Of a DNA stretch of 64,000 bases, positions 11,799-23,718 are shown piece after piece. Under the pieces are notes generated by a model. The model was not told the DNA's origin, did no database searches, and saw nothing but the letters and a program-made list of their open reading frames with translations. This DNA is from Ifrita kowaldi (taxonomy: Eukaryota > Chordata > Aves > Passeriformes > Cinclosomatidae): assembly GCA_013398055.1 (NCBI GenBank), contig VZRS01005617.1, forward strand, positions 149,704-213,703. The letters run 5' to 3'. The stretch's first letter is position 1; each line of letters opens with the position of its first letter. The translations under genes and the position numbers were made by a program.

Positions 11799-14700
11799 CT
11801 AAACAGGGCACACACAGGCAGCGTTACCCTTTGCCTTCCCACAGAAACACAGAATCATTGCATTACATTCAGCAATAATTGAAAAAAACAAACATTGTGC
11901 AGTTGCTCGAATGCTGGTACCCCCAAAATGGGCACAGAGCAATCTTTAAGCAGGACCCTCCCTGCTCAGTCTTTGTAACTTTTCCCCAATTTTTTTTTAC
12001 CACAGGTTTCCTTTGCCCTCACACACTTGTTGCCATTTTCAGTGTTCTCACTGCTGGTTTAATCAAGGATAAATACATGGTAATACCACAACCCAAAAGC
12101 CCACTGTCTTGTCTGCTCAAACGAAGTGCTGAACCCATTGTAAAACTGCACCCACACTGAAATGGATTTTAATAATACATATTTTGCTATCTCCTGCTTT
12201 CCCTGCCTCCTAGGGAAACATGTTATTTGACTTAGTGGGTAGCTCCAGGGATTTGCAATGCAGGTTGAGTAATGTGATTTAAGGGTTTGAATACACAGCA
12301 AGCACTTGAACCTCCCATAGGTGAGATACACAATGGAGACGCCTTTTGAAACATTTCAATGATTTTTTTTCTCAATAGAAGAAAATGGCAATATGGAGGA
12401 GAGTGATTTGCCAATAAGGGAAAAGGCTTTTATCTGGCAGTTCTAATTAGCTTGATATTAATTCTAGGACTCGGCAAGGATTGTGACAAAAGCCTGCAGA
12501 GCAACAACTTTATTAGTAAGCAACTGGAGGTGAATTATGGTGATGGAAGGATCCTAAACACTTGCTCTGGTGTTTAAATTAGTATTATAGAAGGTCCTAC
12601 AAACCACTGTATGTTTACTGTATCTTAGAAGACTACAAACATACTGTTAGAAAGATACTGTGCATTAATAATGATACAAAGGTGATATTATCAACAAAAC
12701 CTGATTGGCAATGTGGCTCAGACACATAGCACAGGTGCTCAGAGCACACCTGTACCAAGCACACTGCTGGGGGGGAGGCCTGAGCTTCCCAAACCAGCCC
12801 AGCTCCGTCCGCTGAGTGCCAGCTCAGTCCCATCTGCCCCTGCTGAAAATCAAGGCTAATTAGTCCAAATCCATGTCTCTGCTAAGGGATTCCAAGGCCT
12901 GGGATACTGTCTCTGCAGGGTATTTCAGTGCAGGAGAGACATTACCGTGCTCAGAGCTGCTCAGAGCTGCTTTGATGGTCTCCAACACCAGCAATTTTGG
13001 TGCTGTTAAAACCTTGCCAGGCTTTAAAACCTTGGTCCCTGCCTGGCTGCAAGTGAACTCGGGATCAGTGGAGCTGCTGTGACTCAGGGCCACTGAAGCT
13101 GAACTTGATTTGCACTATCACAGAGCAAGATGAAAATCAAATCGTTCACAACCCAAACAAAAAGTAAAAAAAGATTAAAATCTTGGTAATATGAAAGAAG
13201 TCTGGTTTGAGACACCAGGATCTGCAAAACTGCATTTGAAAGGAAATGTTTACCAGGTTTTTTATGAACGCAACCCTAAGCTATTTGTGGTATCACTTAC
13301 AGAGCGTGGCCATCTTTAACAGAGACATTTGACAGCCAAATGTTTATAAATATGTCAGTTTTAAGCCTTTTAAAGTAGTATATTCCAAGAGACAGACTCC
13401 ATGCACTGCACATTTACACACCACTGCCAGTAAGAAGTACATATTGAGTCCCAGGGAACATCCATTAAGGAAAAATCCTACACCTGGATGGGTCCCAAAT
13501 GCACAATTTATCAAGCACCTTTCTGACACATATGAGGAAACCTATAACCTGTAACTCCTATAAACTCAGGGAGTTATGGGAGACTGAGGGAGGGCAGTGA
13601 CCTTGGGTGACACCAACAGCTCTGCAGTGAAAATGGAGCTGAATAAAATAATGTTAGCTTGTCTTTTCTTTAAAATATAAACATGGAGCATAATTAATGG
13701 AAAAATATGTTGTTATGTAACAGGTGGTGTTGCAAATGTTTAAAGCCTGTGTACATTAACTAACACACACCGTCCATCTGATAATTCAGTGTTACATAAA
13801 ACATTCCCTGATCATCCATCCCATATTAAACGGGGAATTCAGCAGCTTCCAACACATTTTTAACAATGTAACCTCTGCTCATGTGAGAATGTATTTCTTA
13901 GATATGAGATAAGGAACTGGGGCAACTTAATAATCTGTATATATATATTACAATTATTGTAGAATCCTGCTGTACATTGGTTTAACTCCAGTCATAAAAG
14001 AGAGTGTAGGACTCCAGCCAAAAGAAATTTCCAAATGTGAGACAGTGAAAGATTCCTATTGCCAGTAATTAGCTGCTTTTTTTTTTTTTAATTTGAGAGG
14101 AGTTTTCAGTACTGAATCTCAGTCCTGATTTCACTCCACAAACTGGCAAGATGCTCAGAACAACAACTACTTAGAGACTGAGACAGACTTCCCTAATTTG
14201 GTGTTTTATTAATCTGTCAGATGCGCTGTTTTGACGCTCCCAATTGCACGGATATTTCCAGCTCTAGAAAGAGAGAGGCACTGCAAGGAGGAAGTTGGGT
14301 ATTTCAAAGCCATGGAGTGATTTCATGTGTTTGTGGCAGTAGCAGCTGATGCAAATCAACACTTTTGGGAAAAGAAATTTGCCTTGGAAGTCTGTCTGTG
14401 AGCGCAGGGCGAAAAGGGAGTCCTGCAGAGCAGAACCAGACCCACTGTAGCCCATTGTTCCATGAATTACTGAGTATCAGCCATCTCTAACAGCCAGAGC
14501 AAAGGAAAAACACGTGTAGTCCTGCCTGAAGACACAACATCCATGGAAAAGAGGTGGAGGGGTGAAATGAGTGCTGCTGGAATGCAGGCAGCCTTCAGCA
14601 TTCTGGGAAAAGCATCATGCTGGGGGCCAGGAAAAGAAGGGAAAGCCTGCTGGAGCTGCAAGAGGCACAAAGGTGGCACAAGAGGCAAGTGAGGGCCAGC

Positions 14701-16379
14701 CCTGGGTTCAGCTGATGTGCAGAGACAGACAAATCATTGGGGAGATGGGGGACAAGCTCATATTCCAACACAGAAGTTGAGATCCAGATGGTTCTGCATC
14801 CCCTAAAACCTTGACATGATCTCCATCCACCTCCACTAATGGTGCCATTAATAGGAAATCCTGCAGCAAGAGCCAAGGCCACAATAATCTACAGATCTAT
14901 AAAAACTGCAACACTTCACTCACCCCAGTGTGGGGAACTTGAAGGATAAATAGAAAAATGTCATTTATCAACTGTACCCACGAATACTTTTTTTAGAATG
15001 AGGCCTTAATTTCTATCTTTCCTCTCCCAAAAGTGTTCAAGAGACTCATTGTAACAGAGAATTTGTTACCAGCAAGAGATTTTCTAATCAACCTTTTCCC
15101 TGCTGAAGGATAAAACAATGGGAAATCAAAGGATAACTTTCCCCAAATTAATAATAAGGCTTTCTAATTTCCAGTGGTTTTCCCTTTTCTTTTGGTAAAA
15201 ACAAAAGGTATGGTTGCTATGGCAAGAGCAGGTCAGAGGCTCTTCACACACAGCCTGAATTACAAAAGGAAGCTGATGCTGTAAGAGGGAAATAAAGGTT
15301 CTCGTAACATCAGGAATCCTGGGACACCTTTTCACAACAGAAGTGTGGTTTGAAAGAAGAGCTGTGTCCAATTATAAGAACAAAACTGCAAAGCAAAACT
15401 GGATGAGCACCAAGCAACAGGATAACAGGAAAACCTGGATAGGCAGGTGCTAAACAGGAGCTTGTATTTTAATGCCTTTAAAGTATTATACTTAAAATCA
15501 GCCAGATTCTGCCAGAAAATTATATATATCAAATATTTTACAGTATTATATATTATAAAATTATAGAATAGAGCATAGAATGCTTTGTCTCCTGCAAATT
15601 TTGGTCTATTGGCAATGTGTATATTGTCACTGATATTAATATAACATACTAATCTCAAACAGATTAATTACTCAAGATACCACGAAAATCATTTTAATCA
15701 AAAGAAGGTAGAATGTGTACCCTTCCACATTACAGCTCCCTCCATGCCCTAACAAGAAATGAAAGTGGTTTTTCCCAACAAATTATGGTGATTACTATTT
15801 CTAAATTCCTTGTGATATTGAAATGCCCAGGAGTGAATTATTCCAGGCAGCCTTATTTGCAAAGAAGTCAAGGAAATTTAAAGCCAAATTCAGGCCAGTG
15901 TCTTTACATCTGTTACAGGATGTACCTAAAATGCCTTTGTAATATCTAAATCAATGTTTAGTGCTTGGATAAACTGCATTCTTCTTTATTGGGAAAATAA
16001 ATAATCATATGGCTTGGGAACGAGAGACCATGTTCTGGGGGAAAAAAAAAGAACATTTCTGCAATCAGCAGAAAAAAAGGAAAATCGACAGAATGACAGT
16101 AAAGTATAAAGTTGGAAATCCATTGAAAAAAAAATCTAACAGCTGAACCAGCCTGTGCTGATGTAAAACCTCTGGGTTTGTGTCTGAGGTAAAATTTTCT
16201 AGATTTCTAGAGTTTCTTCTTTGAAATACAGTAGATTTTTAATTTCTAATTGGTAGAAACCTAACTTCTTTCTCTCCGAAATAATTACCATTATAATTAA
16301 GGCTTTCCTGTTGCTGAAATGTTTGTTGTCTGATGGAAATTTTCAGAATTATTTGTCTTTGGCAGGAGAGCTTCCAAAT

Positions 16380-16505
16380 GTAGAAACACTTACTGGGGGC
16401 TGTGGTGTCTCATCCCTGGATGTGTTCAAAGCCAGGGACTGGGACTGGATGATCCTTAAGGTCCATCCCAACCCTAAAACCATCTATGATTCCACGATTC
16501 TTTGA
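16380..16505 (+). mobile_element. CR1 LINE fragment, 3' end, plus orientation
   Basis: The sequence GGCTGTGGTGTCTCATCCCT, then GATGTGTTCAAAGCCAGG, then CTGGATGATCCTTAAGGTCC and ATCTATGATTCCACGATTCT, is the typical order of the avian CR1 3' end, finishing in degenerate copies of the ATTCTATGATTCT tail. A segment present in longer copies (the AGCAACCTGGTCTAGTGG part) is missing, so it carries an internal deletion. The left end is approximate. Confidence 0.85.
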
Positions 16506-19500
16506 CGAAAACAAACTTTACAGACAACATAAATGAAGGTCAGCATGAGTTACAAGTTAATCTTGCTCTCTGTTGGAGAGAGAGATTTTTCTGACTCCTT
16601 TTCCTCCTCCGCCCCTCCCGGCTCCTGACAGCAATCCCTCCCTCCCTGTGAGGAATGCTGAGCAGGATCTGGCTGTTCTGCCTTATGGGCAGGCTGCTTC
16701 TGCCTCCCAAAGACGTCATTGAGAGAGCCTGACAGAACCTGAGGTCAGTGCAGCAGGAGTGGGGAGCAAATCCGTGCCCCTCGCCCTGCTGCCAGGCACA
16801 GGGAGGGTTCCAGCTGCCACCCAGGAAATGTTCCTGTGCCCTCCAGCAACAGCCTGGAAGGGAAGCCTCGTGTATCTGTAGTTAGCGGTTCTGGCTGATT
16901 GACCTGAGCAGTCACACTGCACTGGGGCCCTGCAGACATTTCTCATGGTGGAGAAGGAAACCCAGCAGCTCTTGCCCAGCTTGGGCTATGGGAGCTCACC
17001 CAATCAGGGAGATAATGCAGAGATCCTGACTTAAAAACACTTCCTCACCTTTTCTCACCTCAGCTTTCTCAGGAAAGAGACAGTGCAAACAAGCACCTCA
17101 GGAAAAGAACCTCGGGGTGAGAACATGACTGGGGCTACTAACAGAGCAACCACTCTCTACGTCAAACCTACAAATACAATAAGCTGCACGTAATCCTCTA
17201 AATCTGAGCAAATATGGCTCAGTTGAAATAGAACTGAGTGAGCTGTGCTGTTCAACATTTGGCCCTCTGTGGGAGCTTTTTCCCCTTTTCTGTCTTTGCC
17301 ATAAAGTTTCTATGAAGATCACCTTTTCCCTGTTGTTTAGGTGTCTATGAAATAGTTTTGAGAAGCGAGGGAGACAGGCAGACAGTGTGAGAAATAAATC
17401 TGCACTGATCTGAGTTTTGGTCAGAAATCAAACATTGCAAAAATCCACCCGCTGATCCCCAGCTCAGCTGAGGAAGGTGCAGACAGAGTCAAGTTTGCTC
17501 TTCTCCACAGTGATGCCCAAACTTGAAATCGGGGGAATCCAGAGAGAATTAATGGAGAAGAGGTCCCAAGCCAACCTAGATGCAGAGCCTGTAGTGCTGT
17601 GTTGCACCACACTGGTGCACTCACAGCTCCTCTCCCACTCCTGGTGCTCCCTGTCCCCTGAATATTCCAGGCCAGTTGCTGACTGCTCAAGAAAGGATGT
17701 GTTAAAGTAGCCAAGCACGATGGCAGAGGGGATTTGTGGATGCTTTTATGTCCTGCTCCCTTCTCACAGGCTCTGACAGCAGAGGGAACTCTCCTGCTGG
17801 AGAGGGAGCAAGGCTGGGTCTTTGTTAGAACATTTTGATAGCACCACTGTGTCCTGCTCTTCAGGCACAAGGAACTTGAAGGAATGAGTTGGGATAGGAC
17901 CTGTGATGAGCCATAACTTACCATGTGAAGAATTGAAATCAAACCCATCAAGTCAGGAGACAGAAAGGAGGAAAACAGACCAGGGAACTTGGGTAAGATT
18001 AATATTCCATTTCGCATTCATTTCATCCTTCATGTGAGAGAGCAGCTGAACAGTACCTTGCAAACTTCTTAGGTTAAATTCTGCTTCCCCACTTACCCAC
18101 ACAAGGTACAAAATGCTCTTGAAGAAACAAAACAGCCTTCTTGAGGCTCTTCCCTTCCCAGTGTTTTGTTTACTAATCTAACAAGTGCAAAAGCCCAGGA
18201 GACCAACTTTCCTCCTGCCCACAAGCACTCCCTGTTGGCAATATCTTCGAGCACAGCAGGGGTTTAATAATCTTCCTTTTTCGAAATGACTTACAAGTGG
18301 GTTTCACAAGAAATGAAAATGTTAGTGATATATTTGGATTGCCCTGCTGGCTGAGACCACGCTGAAATAAAAGCAGAGTCACAAGGGTCAATATCTCTGA
18401 TGCACAGAACTACTGACTTCTTGCCCAGAGCAGATGCTTGAGTTGCTGCTGCTGAGTTACTCCTGCTCCTCTGACCCCGAGGAATGGAGCTCAGAGCTAC
18501 ATTTGGGTTTACCACAACCCTTCTCTGATGTGCACACTGTGCCTGCACCAGAGGCATCTCGGAAGGCTCAGGGAAAATTCTGTTGGAGCATATTTGAGAT
18601 ACTGAAATAACTCCCTGTTTCCCAGACACTGGGCACTAGAAAACGCTGAGAGAGATGAGGGGGCCAGCCTGGAAAAAAGAAGGATCTGGGGAAACCATGA
18701 AAAACAAAGCTGTGAGCAGGGTGAGACTTCAAAAGCCCTCCAAGTATTTGAATCAGGGGGGTGTTTTCTTTCTAGGTCAGTGAAGGATAGTTCATGTGCC
18801 TTTTAGGTGTGTTTTAATACAACCCAGATTCTGAAAACAATTCTGATTGTTTAGTTTCCAAGTGACCAGAGCCTGTCTGCACCTGGAACCCAGACCTGTT
18901 ACCTTCCCAAAAACCTTATCTACTGCTTTATCTTCATGGCCAAGAAAACTATTGGTTCTTTGCCCACAAAGAACTTTGAATTTTGCTGTCAAACAGACCA
19001 CCTTATTTCCAGCGCTAGAATTCCATTTAGGAACACAAAAGCTGATTCAGGTTCATTTTACAGATATTTTATACATGTTTGTGTGCATTTGGATTGTGGC
19101 AGATTTATTGCTTTGGACTTTTAGATACAGAAGGAAGAAAGACACAAAATATATTAGAAGTGTTTCAGTGAGGAATCAAACTAGCTCTCCTTCATTTATG
19201 TGAAAACAGAAGATTAGGGCAGTTCTGATATAAATAAAGATATCAGACTTATTTTTACAGCAGCCATGGCTCTTCTCTCATGAGTGGCAGACACACAAAT
19301 GATGTCAGTGTGTATGACTAACAACTAAAAATACAGCAGGTATTTTTGCCCAGGCTACGTAATATCCTATTAATACGAGACCATTTTGTTTAGTTTACAT
19401 TTTCTTTGAACCTTGCCCATTCACAGATTTCTCTCAGCAGTTTCCTTGTATCACACACTGTGAACTATTGTCACTCAAGCACTTCTACCAGTTTTGGAAA

Positions 19501-20242
19501 GAATAAAAAGCCCTGCTTCATCTCCATCTGATGAAAACACTTCATCAAGAGTTTAGGAATTCATCCCTCTCCGTGACCCTTCTAATTCTGCCAAGTTAAA
19601 AAGGAAAATCCATAAAAACATTTCCCAAGTAATCCCTTTCTCTAATATGTTGTTCTGGGTTTTTATCCCTGCAATAAATGCCTTGCTACATCTTTGCTGT
19701 GATTAGTCTCATGGGATGTACTCGTGATGACATCTCCCCGGGGTCAGGCTGAACACGGGGCACAATCCCACAGCCGCTGCCACGTTTGAATTCCCCGAAG
19801 CAATCCAAGAGCCAGGACCTGGGCAGCAGTGTCTCACACAGAACAGTGCAGTCACCCAGCTGTCACAGGAGAGGGGCCAAGACAAAGCTTTTCCATTTCT
19901 CAGTGAGGCTGAGGTATTTCCAGAGTGAAGGAAAAATTGAATTCCATGGGGTTTAATATTCTCCCATTTCCTCCAAGCACTGCACAGAGCAAGGTGCTAA
20001 ACCCCAAACAGGCATGTGCTGACTGGGCCATGGTCTGGCTAAGTAAGTCTGTAAAAGACAGAAAATACATCCAGTACCAAGAATTCCTGCGCAGAAAGAG
20101 GCAAAAAAAGTGGGATCCCCTTATAGTCAGCAGTTCTGGCACTCCCACAGCACTGAGGACTCTGAGTTCTACTGCCTGTGCTTTTGGAGGATGGGAGAGG
20201 AAGCCCATCCTGCTCACATGGAGTAATTTCTTTTTTTAACAT

Positions 20243-20366
20243 CACAGAATCCTGGAATAGTTTAGGTTGGAAGGGGCCTTCAAGATCATCTTGTTCCAAC
20301 CTTCTCGTAGTGGAAGGGACACCTTCCACTAGCCCAGGTTGCTCCAAGTCCCCTCCAGCCTGGCCT
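20243..20366 (-). mobile_element. CR1 LINE fragment, minus orientation, cut by the gap (copy 1)
   Basis: Starts ATCACAGAATCCTGGAATAG and continues GGTTGGAAGGGGCC, GATCATCTTGTTCCAACC and CCCAGGTTGCTCCAAGTCCC, the reverse complement of the CR1 3' end. It ends abruptly at the N run. It is the first copy of the element at 20844-21120. Confidence 0.88.
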
Positions 20367-20377
20367 NNNNNNNNNNN
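20367..20377. other. Assembly gap (11 N)
   Basis: Eleven unknown bases at the junction of the two copies of the 590-bp block. The length is unlikely to be a real estimate. Confidence 0.99.
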
Positions 20378-20843
20378 CTGCCACGTTTGAATTCCCCGAA
20401 GCAATCCAAGAGCCAGGACCTGGGCAGCAGTGTCTCACACAGAACAGTGCAGTCACCCAGCTGTCACAGGAGAGGGGCCAAGACAAAGCTTTTCCATTTC
20501 TCAGTGAGGCTGAGGTATTTCCAGAGTGAAGGAAAAATTGAATTCCATGGGGTTTAATATTCTCCCATTTCCTCCAAGCACTGCACAGAGCAAGGTGCTA
20601 AACCCCAAACAGGCATGTGCTGACTGGGCCATGGTCTGGCTAAGTAAGTCTGTAAAAGACAGAAAATACATCCAGTACCAAGAATTCCTGCTCAGAAAGA
20701 GGCAAAAAAAGTGGGATCCCCTTATAGTCAGCAGTTCTGGCACTCCCACAGCACTGAGGACTCTGAGTTCTACTGCCTGTGCTTTTGGAGGATGGGAGAG
20801 GAAGCCCATCCTGCTCACATGGAGTAATTTCTTTTTTTAACAT

Positions 20844-21120
20844 CACAGAATCCTGGAATAGTTTAGGTTGGAAGGGGCCTTCAAGATCATCTTGTTCCAA
20901 CCTTCTCGTAGTGGAAGGGACACCTTCCACTAGCCCAGGTTGCTCCAAGTCCCCTCGAGCCTGGCCTGGAACAATTCCAGGGATGGGGCAGCCACAGCTT
21001 CTCTGGGCAACCTGTGCCAGGGCCTCCCCACCCTCCCAGCAAGGAAGTTCTTCCTCAGATCTCATCTAAATCTACCACCTTTCAGTTCAAAGCCATTGCT
21101 CCTTGTCCTATCACTACACT
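20844..21120 (-). mobile_element. CR1 LINE fragment, minus orientation (copy 2, complete)
   Basis: Same start as copy 1, then continues through CCAGGGATGGGGCAGCCACA, TCTCTGGGCAACCTGTGCCA, AAGTTCTTCCTCAGATCTCA, and CAAAGCCATTGCTCCTTGTC ending TATCACTACA. This is the standard order of the reverse-complemented CR1 3' portion, about 277 bp, 5'-truncated as most avian copies are. Confidence 0.92.
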
Positions 21121-23548
21121 GATTCTCTAGCAATAATTACATTTTGACTGAAACAGGGACGGGAATCCAGATTTAATTGGACCAGGATTTTTGGCACAAA
21201 AAGTTTGAGCGGCTCCTTCAATGCTGTTACACAACAGAGACCTCTTTAAAGCACCGGTGTCTTTCCCCTGCGCTCTTTGTTCTCTCCATGACCTTGCTGT
21301 GTTCATTCTGACATATTTCTTGCTGCAGCTGAGGAACCATTGACATGGTAACACGAAACAGGGTTTGATCTTGTTCTGGAAGTTTTCCCTTTGATTAGCT
21401 CTGGGAGCCTGTCACATGCTGTTCCAGCCCTGCCATGCAAACAGCCTCAAATTACATTTCACAAGGTTTCATCCCAAGGAGTAACACTGACAATCCCTAT
21501 GTAGGCTTGTTCTTTTCCCAAACCCTCTCCAAAAGCAGGCTGACACGTACAGAAACCTCGCCAGACTTTGCTGCAGCAAGGTTCTCTAAAATGCTTTAAA
21601 ACAAATGGACCTGGAAAAACTCTGCCAGATTTCCATTCAACGTGCAAATTCAATTCAAACGTGCAAACCTTGAAGCTGAAAAAATAATCCCTGCAGGAAT
21701 GATTTGATGTGGGATGAGTGCATCCCCCTTTTGCTGACAGTAATAATTAATGTATTATTTCCAATAAACTTACATTTTCCCCGCGAAGAAAAAAACCAGC
21801 CATAATTCCATTTTTTATTTCAGCATTTTGAGGGCCCCCCCTAAAAACCATTGGGCTCACATTTAGACTACACCATTGTAAGAAAATATGAAAACTGAAC
21901 TAATTCCTCCCTGCAGTGTTTTCCAATGACTGTCATAATAACTTAGAACCAAGGGCTCCTGAATTAAATTTTCAAAAACATTAAACACTTCATTGAAATT
22001 TAAATCCTTTATTCTGGGCTTATTTTTGCATATAATAGTCTCAAAACCTAATGTAAATCAGCTGCCAGACAGTGAATGCCTCTAAAATATCCAGCACTCC
22101 AGGCAACCTGTTGCAGTGCTTCCTCTTTTGCCAGGAAATACAGTTTCTGTCTTGTCTTTTCCCAGAACTGCCCAGAGTTGTCTTATTCTGTGTTGTTGAT
22201 CTTACATCCTGTGCATAAACAGAATATTCCCACATCCTTCAATCCAACAGGACAATGGAACGTGCGTGTGTCCAACACGTCCCACAGAGCAGCCACTCAT
22301 TCCTTGTCCATCAACACCTCCCAGGTCTCTGAACACACCGAGTGGAGAAAGTTATTTAGTACCCTCAAAATCTCATCCTGGTCCTTCTGCACCAGGAGAT
22401 CCTAATCACTGCTTCCTACCTGATCAGGGAACTGCCAAATTATCTTTTCAGCCCTACAGACTCTCAGTTTAACCTTCTTCCTTCGTCCTTGCATTTAAAA
22501 TTAACCTTGCATGTTTTACCTGTAAGTGCAGCATCCTTCAGATTTCTGTCCCACACCTTCTGAGGGCTGGAGTTAACAAAAATTATTAAACCCACAAACG
22601 CTTCAGAATCAGTACATCCAAAAATAAAAATGCAAAAATACCTTCTAATGGCTCCCTATTTTTTTTTTTGCCGACTACTGCTTGCAGGCTCAAGGGAGGA
22701 GGTATTTGAAGTTTTCCTTTGTGAGATACGTAGTTCCCTTTGCAAGAAAATTTGCAGCTGCTTAACACTTTTATTTAGGACACTAAATTTATTCCCTTTT
22801 GTTTGATTTCCATAACTGTTGTTTGATTTGTATGGATCCCACACAAAGTCTCGTTTATTCTGTTTTACCTGGATGTGCAAAACCACAGCGTCACACCTGA
22901 CTCTTGGGAAGGCCAGTCCTGTAAACCCCATCTCCCACTTTTTCAGCTGGATCTGGATGGATTTACTGCCCTCAAAGCAATAACAAAGCTTGGCCTTGAT
23001 TGAAACCTGGCCTTAGCAGGGAAGTGCAGCAGTGAACAGAAATTTCACATGCACCACCATGCTTCCTCCACAATTACATTTGCAGGAGGTTCTCCCTGCC
23101 CACTTATCCGAAGTCCCGTGAGGGGACATTTTCTACTTAACCAATTGAATGTTCCTTGAGGAAAGGGCCTGGAGCAGAGCTGCCCTTACCCCGTTCCCTT
23201 CCTGAGCTCTTTCGATAGCTGACATGTTTACAACCCCTTAAAGCCCTGGAGTGGTGCCTCTGGAATGGCTCCAGAAGCAAATTCCATGCTCTGGGTTAGA
23301 GACAATGGTGCTATTACTGCACATAGCTGTGAGTTGTAGCAGCACTTTGAAGTCAGCTAAAGTTAAAGTGGCAGCTAAATATGCATTGGTTACAAAACAG
23401 AGCTGGGAGCAAACTGCCCTGCAAAGAAACAAATGCAGAAAAGCACTTTCACCATGCAGATTATTTCCACCCCTGCAAAAGAGAATTTTAACATGAAATT
23501 CCCACCCAGCAGGAGAAAAGGTTTATTCCAAATGAATCAGGTGCTCAC

Positions 23549-23718
23549 CTTTGACTCTATCTCCTTTGTGCAGGTGAATTTCCCCTTCCCCTTGAGGTTG
23601 ATATGGCTTTACAACGATAAAAAGTCTCCCAGGGACAGCACTGTAGAGCTTCCTTTTGGGACCCTGATAATCCAAGGCAGACAGAGTATCCTTGTTGGCA
23701 CTGGGACTGTAAACGGCA
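23549..23718 (-). CDS. SHANK2: SHANK2 internal exon: linker end and first half of the SH3 domain
   Basis: This is a 170-nt exon with acceptor TTTCAATTTCCAG and donor AAAG/GTGAGC on the minus strand. Its first base completes the Ser codon begun in the previous exon. It then encodes 56 residues, AVYSPSANKDTLSALDYQGP followed by KRKLYSAVPGR and the first SH3 strands (RLFIVVKPYQPQ, GEIHLHKGDRVK), and ends with one base of a Val codon. The block KRKLYSAVPGR plus an EI-LH-GDRVK pattern is diagnostic of the SHANK family. The position where canonical SH3 domains have ALYDY reads VVKPYQP, so the usual ligand-contacting Tyr is absent, as in other SHANKs. Two other AG dinucleotides near the acceptor were considered; the chosen one gives the correct phase and a continuous family-like sequence. 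A 4434-nt intron separates it from the previous exon. Confidence 0.94.

Larger units (their letters stand above)
19777..20967. repeat. 590-bp near-identical tandem duplication around an 11-N gap
   Basis: Bases 19777-20366 and 20378-20967 align without gaps at a fixed offset of 601. Comparison by eye shows two differences: G at 20091 against T at 20692, and C at 20356 against G at 20957. The copies are separated only by eleven Ns (20367-20377). The first copy stops abruptly inside a CR1 element at the gap, and the second continues through it. Unique sequence flanks the pair on the left and right. This pattern is typical of two haplotypes laid end to end during scaffolding; a genuine recent duplication is the alternative. 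Confidence 0.95.
11799..23548 (-). other. SHANK2: SHANK2 intron splitting the SH3 domain, non-coding
   Basis: An intron of 11750 nt between the two SH3 half-exons, bounded by GTGAGC (at 23543-23548) and TTTAG (ending at 11799) on the minus strand. It holds a plus-oriented CR1 fragment near 16.4 kb, the duplicated block with an 11-N gap at 19777-20967, and a minus-oriented CR1 fragment present in both copies. Other long frames, including one of 198 codons at 17421-18017 (minus), have no recognisable similarity and no exon-like boundaries. Confidence 0.85.

Noticed and set aside
12945..12972. Short direct repeat of CTCAGAGCTG
   Set aside because: Two copies of about ten bases with no further structure; expected by chance or slippage.
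17421..18017. Minus-strand open frame of 198 codons, the longest in the window
   Set aside because: No recognisable motif or family, no plausible acceptor and donor giving an exon, and it lies inside the intron that splits the SH3 domain on the same strand.
23700..23712. Alternative acceptors (TTTACAG and TCCCAG) for the first SH3 exon
   Set aside because: They lack a good pyrimidine tract. The TCCCAG site also breaks the phase needed after the two-base overhang of the linker exon, and TTTACAG would drop the AVYS residues with a weaker site.
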